Shown here: piece after piece, positions 34,011-41,500 of the stretch | How positions within the stretch are numbered: position 1 is the stretch's first letter | Layout: each line of letters starts with the position of its first letter | Program-made: the position numbers and the translations under genes | Assembly (NCBI RefSeq): GCF_000717875.1 | Contig: NZ_JOCT01000018.1 | Location: forward strand, 184,083-248,082 | Direction: 5' to 3' | DNA from: Streptomyces sp. NRRL S-455 | GTDB lineage: Bacteria > Actinomycetota > Actinomycetes > Streptomycetales > Streptomycetaceae | DNA: 64,000 bases | The notes under the pieces: generated by a model | Databases searched by the model: none | The model's input: only the letters and a program-made list of their open reading frames with translations | What the model was told of the DNA's origin: nothing

Positions 34011-34976
34011 TCAGGCGGTGCCGAGCGCGCCGGCCCGGGCGGCGGCGAAGGCGGTGTGCGGGTCGCGGTCCGGGTACGACCAGGGCGCCGGGGTGGCGTG
34101 CCGGCCGATCCGGTGGAACAGGGCGGCGGCCTCGGCGCCCCGCCCCTCGCAGTACTTGGCGTGGGCGAGGAAGTTGAGGTCGATCAGCCGGCGCGGATGG
34201 CCTTCGAGCTCCCACTCCAGCCACCAGTCGAAGGCGGCCTTCATCACCTGCCGGGCACGGCGGCCGGTCCAGTGGCCGGAGGCGGACGGATCGGCGGGTT
34301 CGTGCCCGGCGGCGGCCAGGACGCGATAGCGCTCGGCGTGGGCGATGACCGGCAGGATGGCGAGCGGGGAGTCGGCCGGTGCCTGTTCGGCGGCCCAGGC
34401 GGCGAAGTCGTAGACCTCGTGGAGCGGGTCCGGGCCGGCCTCGGGGCGGCGTCCGGCGAGCCGGGCGACCATCAGGTGATGGGCATGATGGTGGTCGGCG
34501 TACCGCGCGCGGACCTGCTCGAACGTCCGGACCACGTCCTGGTCGGTGCCGACCGCGCACTCCAGCATGAGCAGGCCGAGCCAGGGTGTGGGGTCGGCGG
34601 GGAGGCGCGCGGCGGCCGTCATGCAGGCCTCGCGGGCGCCGGCCGGCTTGCCCTTGCCGTGCAGCACGCGCCGGACCAGGGCGAGGGCCAGCAGGACGGA
34701 GGCGTCGGCGGACTCGGGTTCGGCGAGCAGCCACTCGCGGGCCCACGCGGCGCAGTAGGACTCCCGCGCGAGGACCGTGACGCGGTGGCAGCGCCGGTCC
34801 CAGTCGTCTCCGGTGTGCACGAGCAGCGAACGGGCGTTCTGCCAGCGGCCCTGCGCCAGTGCGGCGCGCGCGGCGGCGAGGTCGGCGTCGTCGAGGGCCT
34901 CGTCGAAGGCCTGTGACGCACGTCTGCGGCCACGGCCGAGGGGAGGCGGGGGTGGGGGCACCGCGGACTTCCTCAC
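34011..34976 (-). CDS. Protein of unknown function, helical-repeat-like
   Basis: A 321-residue protein I do not recognise. The N-terminus is Pro-rich and basic (PPPPPPLGRGRRR). The rest is alanine- and tryptophan-rich and helical, with TPR-like spacing: ALAQGRWQNARSLL, SVLLALALVRRVLHGKG, DPTPWLGLLMLECAVG and YCEGRGAEAAALFHRIG. It has His-rich YADHHHAHHLMVARLAGRRP. No signal peptide or membrane span is seen. It is the first gene of a two-gene operon with the APC permease, which suggests a role linked to amino acid use. The region upstream carries CAGCCAAC repeats (35050-35075). Confidence 0.7.
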   Translation of the reverse strand: MRKSAVPPPPPPLGRGRRRASQAFDEALDDADLAAARAALAQGRWQNARSLLVHTGDDWDRRCHRVTVLARESYCAAWAREWLLAEPESADASVLLALALVRRVLHGKGKPAGAREACMTAAARLPADPTPWLGLLMLECAVGTDQDVVRTFEQVRARYADHHHAHHLMVARLAGRRPEAGPDPLHEVYDFAAWAAEQAPADSPLAILPVIAHAERYRVLAAAGHEPADPSASGHWTGRRARQVMKAAFDWWLEWELEGHPRRLIDLNFLAHAKYCEGRGAEAAALFHRIGRHATPAPWSYPDRDPHTAFAAARAGALGTA

Positions 34977-35049
34977 GCGCTCTTCTGGTGTTTCGGCTCA
35001 CGGCGGTCGATGGAGCGCGGTGTGCGCAATGCCATGAACTGATCACACA

Positions 35050-35075
35050 CAGCCAACCCTCAGCCAACGGTTGGC
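35050..35075. promoter_or_regulatory. Candidate operator with CAGCCAAC repeats
   Basis: CAGCCAAC occurs at 35050 and 35061 (11 bp apart); the second forms the perfect palindrome GCCAACGGTTGGC (35063-35075). It lies about 75-100 bp before the start of the unknown gene/permease operon. The regulator is unknown. Confidence 0.45.
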
Positions 35076-35192
35076 GTCAAGGGCCGCCAGGGCGTTACAC
35101 GCGTCAACTGCTGCCACTTGTGAGGTTCCCGTGATCAGCGGGGGCCAGGAGAGCACGGTGACGTCCATCCGATTTTTCCTTTTCGCCCTTTG

Positions 35193-35204
35193 TGACGTAC
35201 GTCA
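35193..35204. promoter_or_regulatory. Palindrome TGACGTACGTCA
   Basis: A perfect 12-bp palindrome after an unusual T-rich stretch, 122 bp before the DMT transporter start. Possible operator. Confidence 0.35.
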
Positions 35205-35325
35205 TAGTGCAGGGTGGCAACCGCCCCGCACGATGGCCTGACGTACGGGCGCGCCGGGCGGAGCCGGCCGGTACAGTCGGCCCTTACGCAACCGTGACCC
35301 GACCTGATTCATCGAGGTACACCGC

Positions 35326-36231
35326 GTGTCGGTTCTAGTCCTGGTGCTCGCCGTGAGTGCTGCCTGCTGTCTGGGCTTCGGCTTCGTCCTGCAGCAGAAC
35401 GCGGCCCAGCGCGCCCCGCTCAACGACTTCCTGTCCTTCCGGCTGCTCGTCGACCTGGTGAAGGTGCCGCGCTGGCTCGCCGGTATCGCGCTGATGGTGG
35501 CGGGCATGGCGCTGGGCGCCGCCGCACTGGGGCAGGGCGAGCTGTCGCTGGTGGAGCCGCTCCTGGCGACGAACCTGCTCTTCGCGCTCGCGCTGTCCCG
35601 CAGGCAGACCCGGCAGCCGCTGGGCCGCCAGGGCTGGGCGGGCCTGCTTCTGCTGGCGGGCGGGGTGACCGCGTTCATCGTGGCGGGCCAGCCGCAGGGC
35701 GGCACCGCGACAGCCGATCCCACGCGGCAATGGGTGATCATCGGCGCCATGACCGGACTCGCCCTGCTGCTCACGACGCACGCGAAGCGCTCCCGCCTGA
35801 GCTCCGGACCCGTGCTGCTGGCGCTGGCCGCCGGGCTGCTGTACGGCGTGCAGGACGCGCTGACCCGGGTGAGCGGCCAGAAGTTCTCCGAGGGCGGCTT
35901 CGCCGAACTGTTCACCGGCTGGCAGCCCTACGCGGTCATCGCACTGGGCATCACCGGCCTGCTCCTCGTGCAGAGCGCCTTCGAGACCGCGTCCCTGCGC
36001 AAGTCGCTGCCCGCGCTGACCGCGGCCCAGCCGCTCGCCGGGATCATCTGCGGCGTCGGCTTCCTCGGCGACCGGCTGCGGACCGACGCGGTGGCCCTGT
36101 CCTGGGAGGCGGGCGGCCTCCTGGCCGTGGTGGCCGGGATCATGATGCTGGGCATGCACCCGGCCATGCCGACGGGATCGGCGGAGCCGGCACACGTGGG
36201 ACGACTGCAGCCGCAGCCCCAGTCGTCGTGA
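35326..36231 (+). CDS. DMT-superfamily transporter
   Basis: A 301-residue membrane protein with about nine to ten hydrophobic helices in two repeats, of the drug/metabolite transporter superfamily. Typical pieces are LGFGFVLQQNAAQRAP at the start, GELSLVEPLLATNLLFALALSRR and, in the second half, AAGLLYGVQDALTRVSGQ and PALTAAQPLAGIICGVGFLGDRL. The tail is Pro/Gln rich. The GTG at 35326 has GAGGT upstream. It is followed 42 bp later by a NUDIX gene on the same strand. Substrate unknown. Confidence 0.85.
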   Translation: MSVLVLVLAVSAACCLGFGFVLQQNAAQRAPLNDFLSFRLLVDLVKVPRWLAGIALMVAGMALGAAALGQGELSLVEPLLATNLLFALALSRRQTRQPLGRQGWAGLLLLAGGVTAFIVAGQPQGGTATADPTRQWVIIGAMTGLALLLTTHAKRSRLSSGPVLLALAAGLLYGVQDALTRVSGQKFSEGGFAELFTGWQPYAVIALGITGLLLVQSAFETASLRKSLPALTAAQPLAGIICGVGFLGDRLRTDAVALSWEAGGLLAVVAGIMMLGMHPAMPTGSAEPAHVGRLQPQPQSS

Positions 36232-36273
36232 GGCCTCCTCCCGCCCGCGAGAGCGCCCTGCTTGGATGACGGC

Positions 36274-36786
36274 ATGAGCGCTGACGAGATCCTCGACATC
36301 GTCGACGAGCACGACCAGGTCATCGGGCAGTCTCCCCGGGGCGAGGCCTACGCCGGGGGCCTGCGCCACCGCTGTGTGTTCATCCTGGCCAGGGACGCCG
36401 AGGGCCGGATCTTCGTGCACCGGCGGACGCCGACCAAGCTGGTCTTTCCCTCCCTCTACGACATGTTCGTCGGCGGAGTGGTCGGCGCGGGCGAGACCTA
36501 CGAGTCGGCGGCGCTGCGCGAGGCCGAGGAGGAACTCGGCGTGACCGGACTGCCACGCCCCCGGTACCTCTTCAAGTTCCTCTACGACGACGGCGCGGGC
36601 CGGAGCTGGTGGTCGGCGGTGTACGAGGTCACCTGCGAGCTTCCGGTCCGGCCGCAGTCCGAGGAGATCGCCTGGCACGACTTCCTGTCCGAGGACGAGG
36701 TGCGGCGGCGGCTGCGGGACTGGGAGTGGGTGCCGGACGGACTGGCGGCGTACGAGCGGCTCACGGCGCTCCGGCCGATGGACTGA
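36274..36786 (+). CDS. NUDIX hydrolase
   Basis: A 170-residue NUDIX enzyme, which hydrolyses a nucleoside diphosphate linked to another group. The full NUDIX box is at residues 68-90 (G-x5-E-x7-REAEEELGV). The N-terminal LDIVDEHDQVIGQSPRGEAY and RHRCVFIL resemble the YfcD/isopentenyl-diphosphate-isomerase-like branch. I chose ATG 36274; a TTG four codons upstream is possible. No clear ribosome site is seen for either. Substrate unknown. Same strand as the flanking DMT and DUF202 genes. Confidence 0.88.
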   Translation: MSADEILDIVDEHDQVIGQSPRGEAYAGGLRHRCVFILARDAEGRIFVHRRTPTKLVFPSLYDMFVGGVVGAGETYESAALREAEEELGVTGLPRPRYLFKFLYDDGAGRSWWSAVYEVTCELPVRPQSEEIAWHDFLSEDEVRRRLRDWEWVPDGLAAYERLTALRPMD

Positions 36787-36833
36787 GCGGCCGGCGCCGG
36801 GGCCGCGGACGGCGTGCCGGTAGGGTCGCGCAC

Positions 36834-37226
36834 GTGATCGAGTTCGTACGGAACGTCCGGTTGTGGTTCGCGCCCGCCGAGATCCGGCGGGACGGCGAGA
36901 CGCCCGACTACCGGTTCTCACTGGCGAACGAGCGCACCTTCCTCGCCTGGCTGCGCACCGCGCTCGCGCTGATCGGCGGCGGTTTCGCGGTGGACCAGTT
37001 CCTGCCGGACCTGCGCTGGGGCTGGCGGGTGGGGCTGGCTCTCGCGCTGCTGGCCGCGGGCGTGCTCTGCTCACTGCGGGCGGTCAACCACTGGGTGCGC
37101 TGCGAACGGGCCATGCGCCGGGGCGAGGATCTGCCGGTGTCCCGGTTCCCCGCGGTACTGAGCCTCGTCGTCGCGGTCGTGGCTCTCGCCATGGTCGTCG
37201 TGGTGCTCGTGGGGTGGGAGGGGTGA
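36834..37226 (+). CDS. DUF202 membrane protein (YidH-like)
   Basis: A 130-residue membrane protein with three hydrophobic helices. The DUF202 signature is FSLANERTFLAWLRTALALIGGG (about residues 28-50), followed by two C-terminal helices. The GTG at 36834 is the only start that gives the family N-terminus. Its stop overlaps the next DUF202 gene by 4 nt (GTGA), so the two are coupled and may form a heteromer. Function unknown. Confidence 0.85.
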   Translation: MIEFVRNVRLWFAPAEIRRDGETPDYRFSLANERTFLAWLRTALALIGGGFAVDQFLPDLRWGWRVGLALALLAAGVLCSLRAVNHWVRCERAMRRGEDLPVSRFPAVLSLVVAVVALAMVVVVLVGWEG

Positions 37227-37558
37227 GCGCACGGGAGAGCGTGCCGCGGGACCCCGACCGCGACCCCGGGCTCCAGCCCGAGCGGACCCGCCTCGCGTGG
37301 CGGCGTACGACACTCTCCAGCACGGTGGCCGCCGTGCTCGCCGTGAGGGCCGCGTTGCACGGCGGGGCGTCGGCGCCAGGGATCGTGGCGTGCGCCCTGT
37401 GCTGCGCGCTGTGGCTGGGCTTCCTGAGCGTCGCCCACCGTCGAATCCGCACCCTCTCCGCCTCCGCCAGCCCGGCGGCGTTCTCACCCCGGCACGCCAC
37501 GGCCGCGGTGCTGTGCACGGTGGCCATGGCGGCGTGCGGGGCAGCGCTGGTTCTCTAG
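37223..37558 (+). CDS. Second DUF202 membrane protein
   Basis: A 111-residue partner of the preceding protein. It has a shorter DUF202 signature (LQPERTRLAWRRTTLSS, about residues 17-33) and three hydrophobic segments. The GTG at 37223 overlaps the upstream stop. The last 30 or so codons and the 3' flank are duplicated just downstream (37721-37925), where the copy is degraded. Function unknown. Confidence 0.85.
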   Translation: MSARESVPRDPDRDPGLQPERTRLAWRRTTLSSTVAAVLAVRAALHGGASAPGIVACALCCALWLGFLSVAHRRIRTLSASASPAAFSPRHATAAVLCTVAMAACGAALVL

Positions 37559-37630
37559 GGCAGACCGCGCTGCGGGGCCGGGCAGCCGGCTCACGGCTCC
37601 CGGGCAGGCGGCCCGAAGCAGGCCACGCGG

Positions 37631-37730
37631 TCCGGTGGCGGCGGCCACGGTCGGTCCAGGGCCGGCGGCCACACGGTCAATCCGGGGGCGGCGGCCACAC
37701 GGCCAGTACAGGGGCGGCGGCCTCCACCAG
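37631..37730. repeat. Short tandem repeat, ~26-bp unit, four units
   Basis: Units of 24-26 bp with core GGCGGCGGCCACACGG begin at about 37631, 37655, 37681 and 37707. They lie within the larger duplication; a further partial unit is at about 37891. Confidence 0.65.
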
Positions 37731-37817
37731 TCCGGCATCGTGCTCACCCGGCACGCCACGGCCGCGGTGCTGGGCACGGTGGCCATGGCGGCGTGCGAGG
37801 CCACACTGGCCCTCCAG
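37721..37817 (+). pseudogene. Remnant of a DUF202 C-terminus
   Basis: The plus-strand translation (RHATAAVLGTVAMAAC) mirrors the end of the protein at 37223-37558 (RHATAAVLCTVAMAAC). It has no start or ribosome site, and the ancestral TAG stop has changed. It is a by-product of the tandem duplication. Confidence 0.7.
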
Positions 37818-37925
37818 GCAGACCGCGCTGCGGGGCCGGGCAGCCGGCTCACGGCTCCCGGGCAGGCGGCCCGAAGCAGGCCACACGGCCCGGTGGCGGC
37901 GGCCACACGGTCACCGTCGGCGGCG

Positions 37926-38870
37926 CTACGCGCTCTCCGCCTCCCAGTCCACCGTCACGACGATCTTGCCGCGGGTCCGCCCCTCCTGGTTCAGCCGGTG
38001 CGCGTCCGCAGCCCGCTCCAGGGGGAACGTCTCGGAGACGTGCACGCTCACGACGCCTTGCTCGGCCAGTTCGGACAAGTGCTGCAGATCCTCGGGGTCG
38101 GGGCGGACGAAGTAGTAGCGGCCGCCGTAGGTCACGACATCGCCGTCGGCGATCGACACCAGGCGGCCCTCGGGGGCCAGCAGGTTCGCCGAGACCTTCA
38201 GCGCGTCCCCACCGACCGTGTCGAACACCGCGTTCACGCCCTCCGACGCCAGCCCCCGCACCCGATCGCCCAAGCCGTCGCCGTACGTCACCGGCTCCCC
38301 GCCGAGACTGCGCACGAAGTCGTGGTTGGACTCGCTCGCCGTGCCGATCACCCGGGCGCCGAGATGGACCCCGAGCTGCACGGCGAGCGAGCCGACGCCC
38401 CCGGCCGCGGCGTGCACCAGGATCGTCTCGCCCCGCCGCACCCGCAGCCTCTTGATCAGCACCTGGTAGGCGGTGAGCCCGGCCAGCGGCAGACCCGCCG
38501 CCTCCTCGAAGGAGAGGTTGCGCGGTTTGCGCGCGAGGGTGCGCAGCGGCGCGGCCACGTACTCGGCGAAGGTGCCGCGGGAGAGGAAGTCCTCGCGCAC
38601 GTACCCGATGACCTCGTCCCCGACGTCGAACTCCGAGACGGCCACGCCGGCTCGTACGACGACGCCCGAGACGTCCCAGCCGGGCACCACGGGAAAGGCG
38701 GCTTCGAAGAGGGGCTCGAGGTAGCCCTCACGGGCCTTCCAGTCGACGGGGTTCACGGCCGCGGCCCGCACCTTCACCAGCACCGAGTCGGGGCCGACCT
38801 TCGGGTCGCGGACCTCCCCGAAAGCCAGCACCTCTGGACCGCCGTACCGTGAGTAGCTGATGGCCTTCAT
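37926..38870 (-). CDS. NADP-dependent quinone-type oxidoreductase
   Basis: A 314-residue medium-chain dehydrogenase without zinc cysteines (zeta-crystallin/quinone reductase type). Marks include YSRYGGPEVLAF at the start, AAAVNPVDWKAREG, and the nucleotide-binding VHAAAGGVGSLAVQLG (about 150-165). The ATG at 38870 is preceded by an AAGG site. It is divergent from the phosphotransferase gene with a 199-bp gap containing a TetR-type palindrome (39012-39026), which may act on either side. Substrate unknown. Confidence 0.88.
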   Translation of the reverse strand: MKAISYSRYGGPEVLAFGEVRDPKVGPDSVLVKVRAAAVNPVDWKAREGYLEPLFEAAFPVVPGWDVSGVVVRAGVAVSEFDVGDEVIGYVREDFLSRGTFAEYVAAPLRTLARKPRNLSFEEAAGLPLAGLTAYQVLIKRLRVRRGETILVHAAAGGVGSLAVQLGVHLGARVIGTASESNHDFVRSLGGEPVTYGDGLGDRVRGLASEGVNAVFDTVGGDALKVSANLLAPEGRLVSIADGDVVTYGGRYYFVRPDPEDLQHLSELAEQGVVSVHVSETFPLERAADAHRLNQEGRTRGKIVVTVDWEAESA

Positions 38871-39011
38871 GGGTCCGACCTTCCGGGCTCCCCGCGTGCC
38901 ACGCAACCCGGAATGGCCTGAACGAACCGGCCGGACACTCCCCGGCGCCGCACCGCCGACGCCGTCGGCCTATCGTGGCTCCGATCACGTTCGTGTCCCA
39001 CTCTGGACTAC

Positions 39012-39026
39012 ATACCGACCGGTCGG
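39012..39026. promoter_or_regulatory. TetR-type operator, site A
   Basis: ATACCGACCGGTCGG contains the perfect palindrome CCGACCGGTCGG. Its 12-mer ATACCGACCGGT is identical to the complement of 44596-44607. It lies 44 bp before the phosphotransferase start. The TetR gene at 41501-42094 is the most likely binder (inference). Confidence 0.65.
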
Positions 39027-39069
39027 CATCATGAGTCGGGAACCGTTCACCTGCCTGTAGGAGTGACAC

Positions 39070-40104
39070 ATGAGCCCCGACCATCCGCCCGGACTCGATC
39101 TCGACCGGCTGCGCGGCCTGCTCGAACGGGAGCGGCCCGGCCTGGTGACCGGCCCGCTGTCCGGCCGGCTGATCGAGGGCGGACGGTCGAATCTCACCTA
39201 CGCGGTCTCCGACGGCACCTCCCGGTGGGTCGTACGGCGGCCTCCGCTCGGTCATGTGCTGGCCACCGCGCACGACATGAAGCGCGAGCACCGGGTGATC
39301 AGCGCACTGCACCCGACGGCCGTGCCGGTACCGGAGCCGGTGCTGCTGTGCGAGGACGAGGAGGTGCTCGGGTCGCCGTTCTACGTCATGGAGTTCGTCG
39401 AGGGCACCCCCTACCGGACCGCCGACCAGCTCGCCCCGCTCGGCCCGGAGCGGACCCGGGGCGCGGTGCTGAACCTGGTGGACACGCTGGTGGAGCTGCA
39501 CGCGGTGGACCCGGTCGAGGTGGGGCTCGCCGACTTCGGCCGGCCTGAGGGCTTCCTGGACCGGCAGCTGCGGCGCTGGGGCAAGCAGCTGGACGCCTCC
39601 CGCAACCGCGACCTGGACGGCATCGACGAACTGCACGCCGCGCTCGGCCGGGACCTGCCCCGCTCCCCCGCGCCGGCCGTCGTGCACGGCGACTACCGCC
39701 TGGACAACGTCCTCATCGGCGCCGACGACCGGATCAAGGCGATCCTCGACTGGGAGATGTCCACCCTCGGTGACCCGCTCACCGACCTCGGCCTGCTGGT
39801 GATGTACAGCATGCCGCTCGCCATGCCCGACTCCCCCGTCTCCACGACCGCCGAGGCCCCCGGGCATCCGGCGCCGTCCGAACTCATCGAGCGGTACGCC
39901 GCGCGCTCGGGGCGCGACGTCTCCGCGGTCTCCTGGTACACGGCGTTCGCCTGGTTCAAGCTCGCCGTGATCCTCGAGGGCATCCACTACCGCTACACGC
40001 TGGGCCAGACGGTCGGGCACGGCTTCGACCGCATCGGCGACCTCGTGCCCGTCTTCGTCCGGCACGGACTGACCACGCTCCACGAAGGCCTCCAGGAGGG
40101 CTGA
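39070..40104 (+). CDS. Phosphotransferase (APH fold) paired with acyl-CoA dehydrogenase
   Basis: A 344-residue aminoglycoside-phosphotransferase-fold kinase. The N-lobe has GGRSNLTYAV and VVRRPPLG. The catalytic loop is VVHGDYRLDNVLIG (about 212-225), and the metal site is ILDWEMSTLGDPLTDLG. In animal ACAD10/11 such a kinase domain is fused to an acyl-CoA dehydrogenase and phosphorylates 4-hydroxyacyl-CoAs. Here the dehydrogenase is the next gene, 5 bp on. A role in hydroxyacyl-CoA catabolism is therefore likely, though inferred. The ATG has a GTAGGAGTG site. Confidence 0.88.
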   Translation: MSPDHPPGLDLDRLRGLLERERPGLVTGPLSGRLIEGGRSNLTYAVSDGTSRWVVRRPPLGHVLATAHDMKREHRVISALHPTAVPVPEPVLLCEDEEVLGSPFYVMEFVEGTPYRTADQLAPLGPERTRGAVLNLVDTLVELHAVDPVEVGLADFGRPEGFLDRQLRRWGKQLDASRNRDLDGIDELHAALGRDLPRSPAPAVVHGDYRLDNVLIGADDRIKAILDWEMSTLGDPLTDLGLLVMYSMPLAMPDSPVSTTAEAPGHPAPSELIERYAARSGRDVSAVSWYTAFAWFKLAVILEGIHYRYTLGQTVGHGFDRIGDLVPVFVRHGLTTLHEGLQEG

Positions 40105-40109
40105 TCCAC

Positions 40110-41324
40110 ATGGACTTCGCTTTCGACGCGCGCACCGAAGAGCTGCGCGCCAAGCTCCTCGCCTTCATGGACGAGTACGTCTATCCGGCCGAGGCCGTCG
40201 CGCACGAGCAGCGCGAGCGGCTGGCCTCCCCGTGGGAGACGGTGCCCGTGGTGGAGGAGCTGAAGGCCGAGGCACGCAGGCAGGGCCTGTGGAACCTCTT
40301 CCTGCCGGACTCCGAGTACGGGGCGGGCCTGACGAACCTCCAGTACGCGCCGCTCGCCGAGATCATGGGCCGCTCCCCGCAGCTGGCGCCGACGGTGACG
40401 AACTGCGCGGCGCCCGACACCGGCAACATGGAGGTGCTGACGCAGTTCGGCGACGAGCAGCAGCGCAAGCAGTGGCTGGAGCCGCTGCTGGCTGGCGAGA
40501 TCCGCTCGGCGTTCGCGATGACCGAGCCGGAGGTGGCCTCCTCGGACGCCACCAACATCACGACCCACATCGCGCGGGACGGCGACGAGTACGTCATCAC
40601 CGGCCGCAAGTGGTACATCTCCGGGGCGATGCACCCCGACTGCAAGATCTTCATCGTGATGGGCAAGACGGACCCGGATGGGGAGGACATCCGCCGTCAG
40701 CAGTCCATGGTGCTGGTGCCGCGTGACACTCCCGGCGTCACCGTCAAGCGGGCGATGCAGGTGTTCGGCTACGAGGACCACTACCACGGCGGGCACGCCG
40801 AGGTGATCTTCGACGACGCGCGGGTGCCGGTGTCGAACCTGGTCGGTGAGGAGGGCGGCGGTTTCGCGATCGCGCAGGCGCGGCTCGGTCCCGGGCGCAT
40901 CCACCACTGCATGCGGCTGATCGGCATGGCGGAGCGGGCGATCGAGCTGATGTGCCAACGGGCGGTGTCGCGGACGGCGTTCGGGAAGGCGCTGGCTCAG
41001 CAGGGGGTGGTGCACAACTGGATCGCGGACGCGCGGGTGACCGTGGAGCAGTTGCGGCTGCTGGTGCTGAAGACGGCCTGGCTGATGGACACGGTGGGGA
41101 ACAAGGGGGCGCACACCGAGATCCAGGCCATCAAGATCGCGACGCCTCGGGCGGTGGTGGAGATTCTCGACCGGGCGATTCAGTTGCACGGTGCGGGCGG
41201 GGTGAGTCAGGACTTCCCGCTGGCGGAGCTGTACGCCGGGGCGCGCACTCTGATGATCGCGGACGGGCCCGATGAGGTGCATCAGCGGTCGCTGGCTCGG
41301 CGGGAGCTGAAGAAGTACCTGTGA
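40110..41324 (+). CDS. Acyl-CoA dehydrogenase, ACAD10/11-like
   Basis: A 404-residue FAD-dependent acyl-CoA dehydrogenase. Domains run N-terminal helical (1-125), beta middle with AFAMTEPEVASSDATNI (FAD/acyl contacts, about 137-153), and C-terminal helical. The segment IQLHGAGGVSQDFPLAELYAGARTLMIADGPDEVHQ includes the likely catalytic base Glu. It resembles ACAD10/11 in sequence and, with the upstream kinase, in partnership. Five bp separate the two genes. A good terminator follows at 41335-41363. Confidence 0.92.
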   Translation: MDFAFDARTEELRAKLLAFMDEYVYPAEAVAHEQRERLASPWETVPVVEELKAEARRQGLWNLFLPDSEYGAGLTNLQYAPLAEIMGRSPQLAPTVTNCAAPDTGNMEVLTQFGDEQQRKQWLEPLLAGEIRSAFAMTEPEVASSDATNITTHIARDGDEYVITGRKWYISGAMHPDCKIFIVMGKTDPDGEDIRRQQSMVLVPRDTPGVTVKRAMQVFGYEDHYHGGHAEVIFDDARVPVSNLVGEEGGGFAIAQARLGPGRIHHCMRLIGMAERAIELMCQRAVSRTAFGKALAQQGVVHNWIADARVTVEQLRLLVLKTAWLMDTVGNKGAHTEIQAIKIATPRAVVEILDRAIQLHGAGGVSQDFPLAELYAGARTLMIADGPDEVHQRSLARRELKKYL

Positions 41325-41334
41325 CCGGGGGCCG

Positions 41335-41363
41335 GCGGTGGGGGTTCTTCGCCCCCGCCGCCC
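41335..41363 (+). terminator. Terminator after the acyl-CoA dehydrogenase
   Basis: GGCGGTGGGGG / CCCCCGCCGCC arms (one G-U pair) with a 7-nt loop, 11 bp past the stop. Confidence 0.8.
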
Positions 41364-41380
41364 CTTCCCGTCCCATCCCA

Positions 41381-41475
41381 GGGGCGCTGCCCCTCCGGCC
41401 CCGCTGGGGGGCTGCGCCCCCAGACCCCCCTTCGGCCTGAACGGCCTCGTCCTCAAGCGCCGGACGGGCTGGATG
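41381..41475. repeat. Streptomyces-type intergenic repeat
   Basis: Nested hairpins AGGGGC-GCT-GCCCCT (41381-41395) and CTGGGGG / CCCCCAG (41404-41423) precede the unit CCTCAAGCGCCGGACGGGCT (from 41451). From memory this unit, with CTCAA(A/G)CGCCGGACGGGCTGG, is found between genes across many Streptomyces genomes. It differs from the repeat at 11357 and 51915. Confidence 0.65.
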
Positions 41476-41480
41476 TGGCC

Positions 41481-41500
41481 CCAGGGGCGGAACCCCTTGG
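41481..41500 (-). terminator. Terminator of the TetR operon
   Basis: CCAGGGG / CCCCTTGG imperfect stem directly after the TetR stop. Confidence 0.45.

Larger units (their letters stand above)
34977..35325. other. 349-bp divergent intergenic region
   Basis: Between divergent 34011-34976 and 35326-36231. It holds the CAGCCAAC motifs at 35050-35075, a T-rich stretch (35172-35190), the perfect palindrome TGACGTACGTCA (35193-35204) and a TACAGT -10-like box (35272-35277). No gene is convincing. Confidence 0.55.
37461..37925. repeat. Imperfect ~260-bp tandem duplication covering the DUF202 3' end
   Basis: Copy 1 (37461-37720) spans the end of the second DUF202 gene and its 3' flank; copy 2 (37721-about 37925) repeats it with point differences and a 1-bp deletion. 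The same block beginning CAGACCGCGCTGCGGGGCCG occurs at 37561 and 37819. Copy 2 runs up to the stop of the convergent oxidoreductase gene. Confidence 0.85.
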
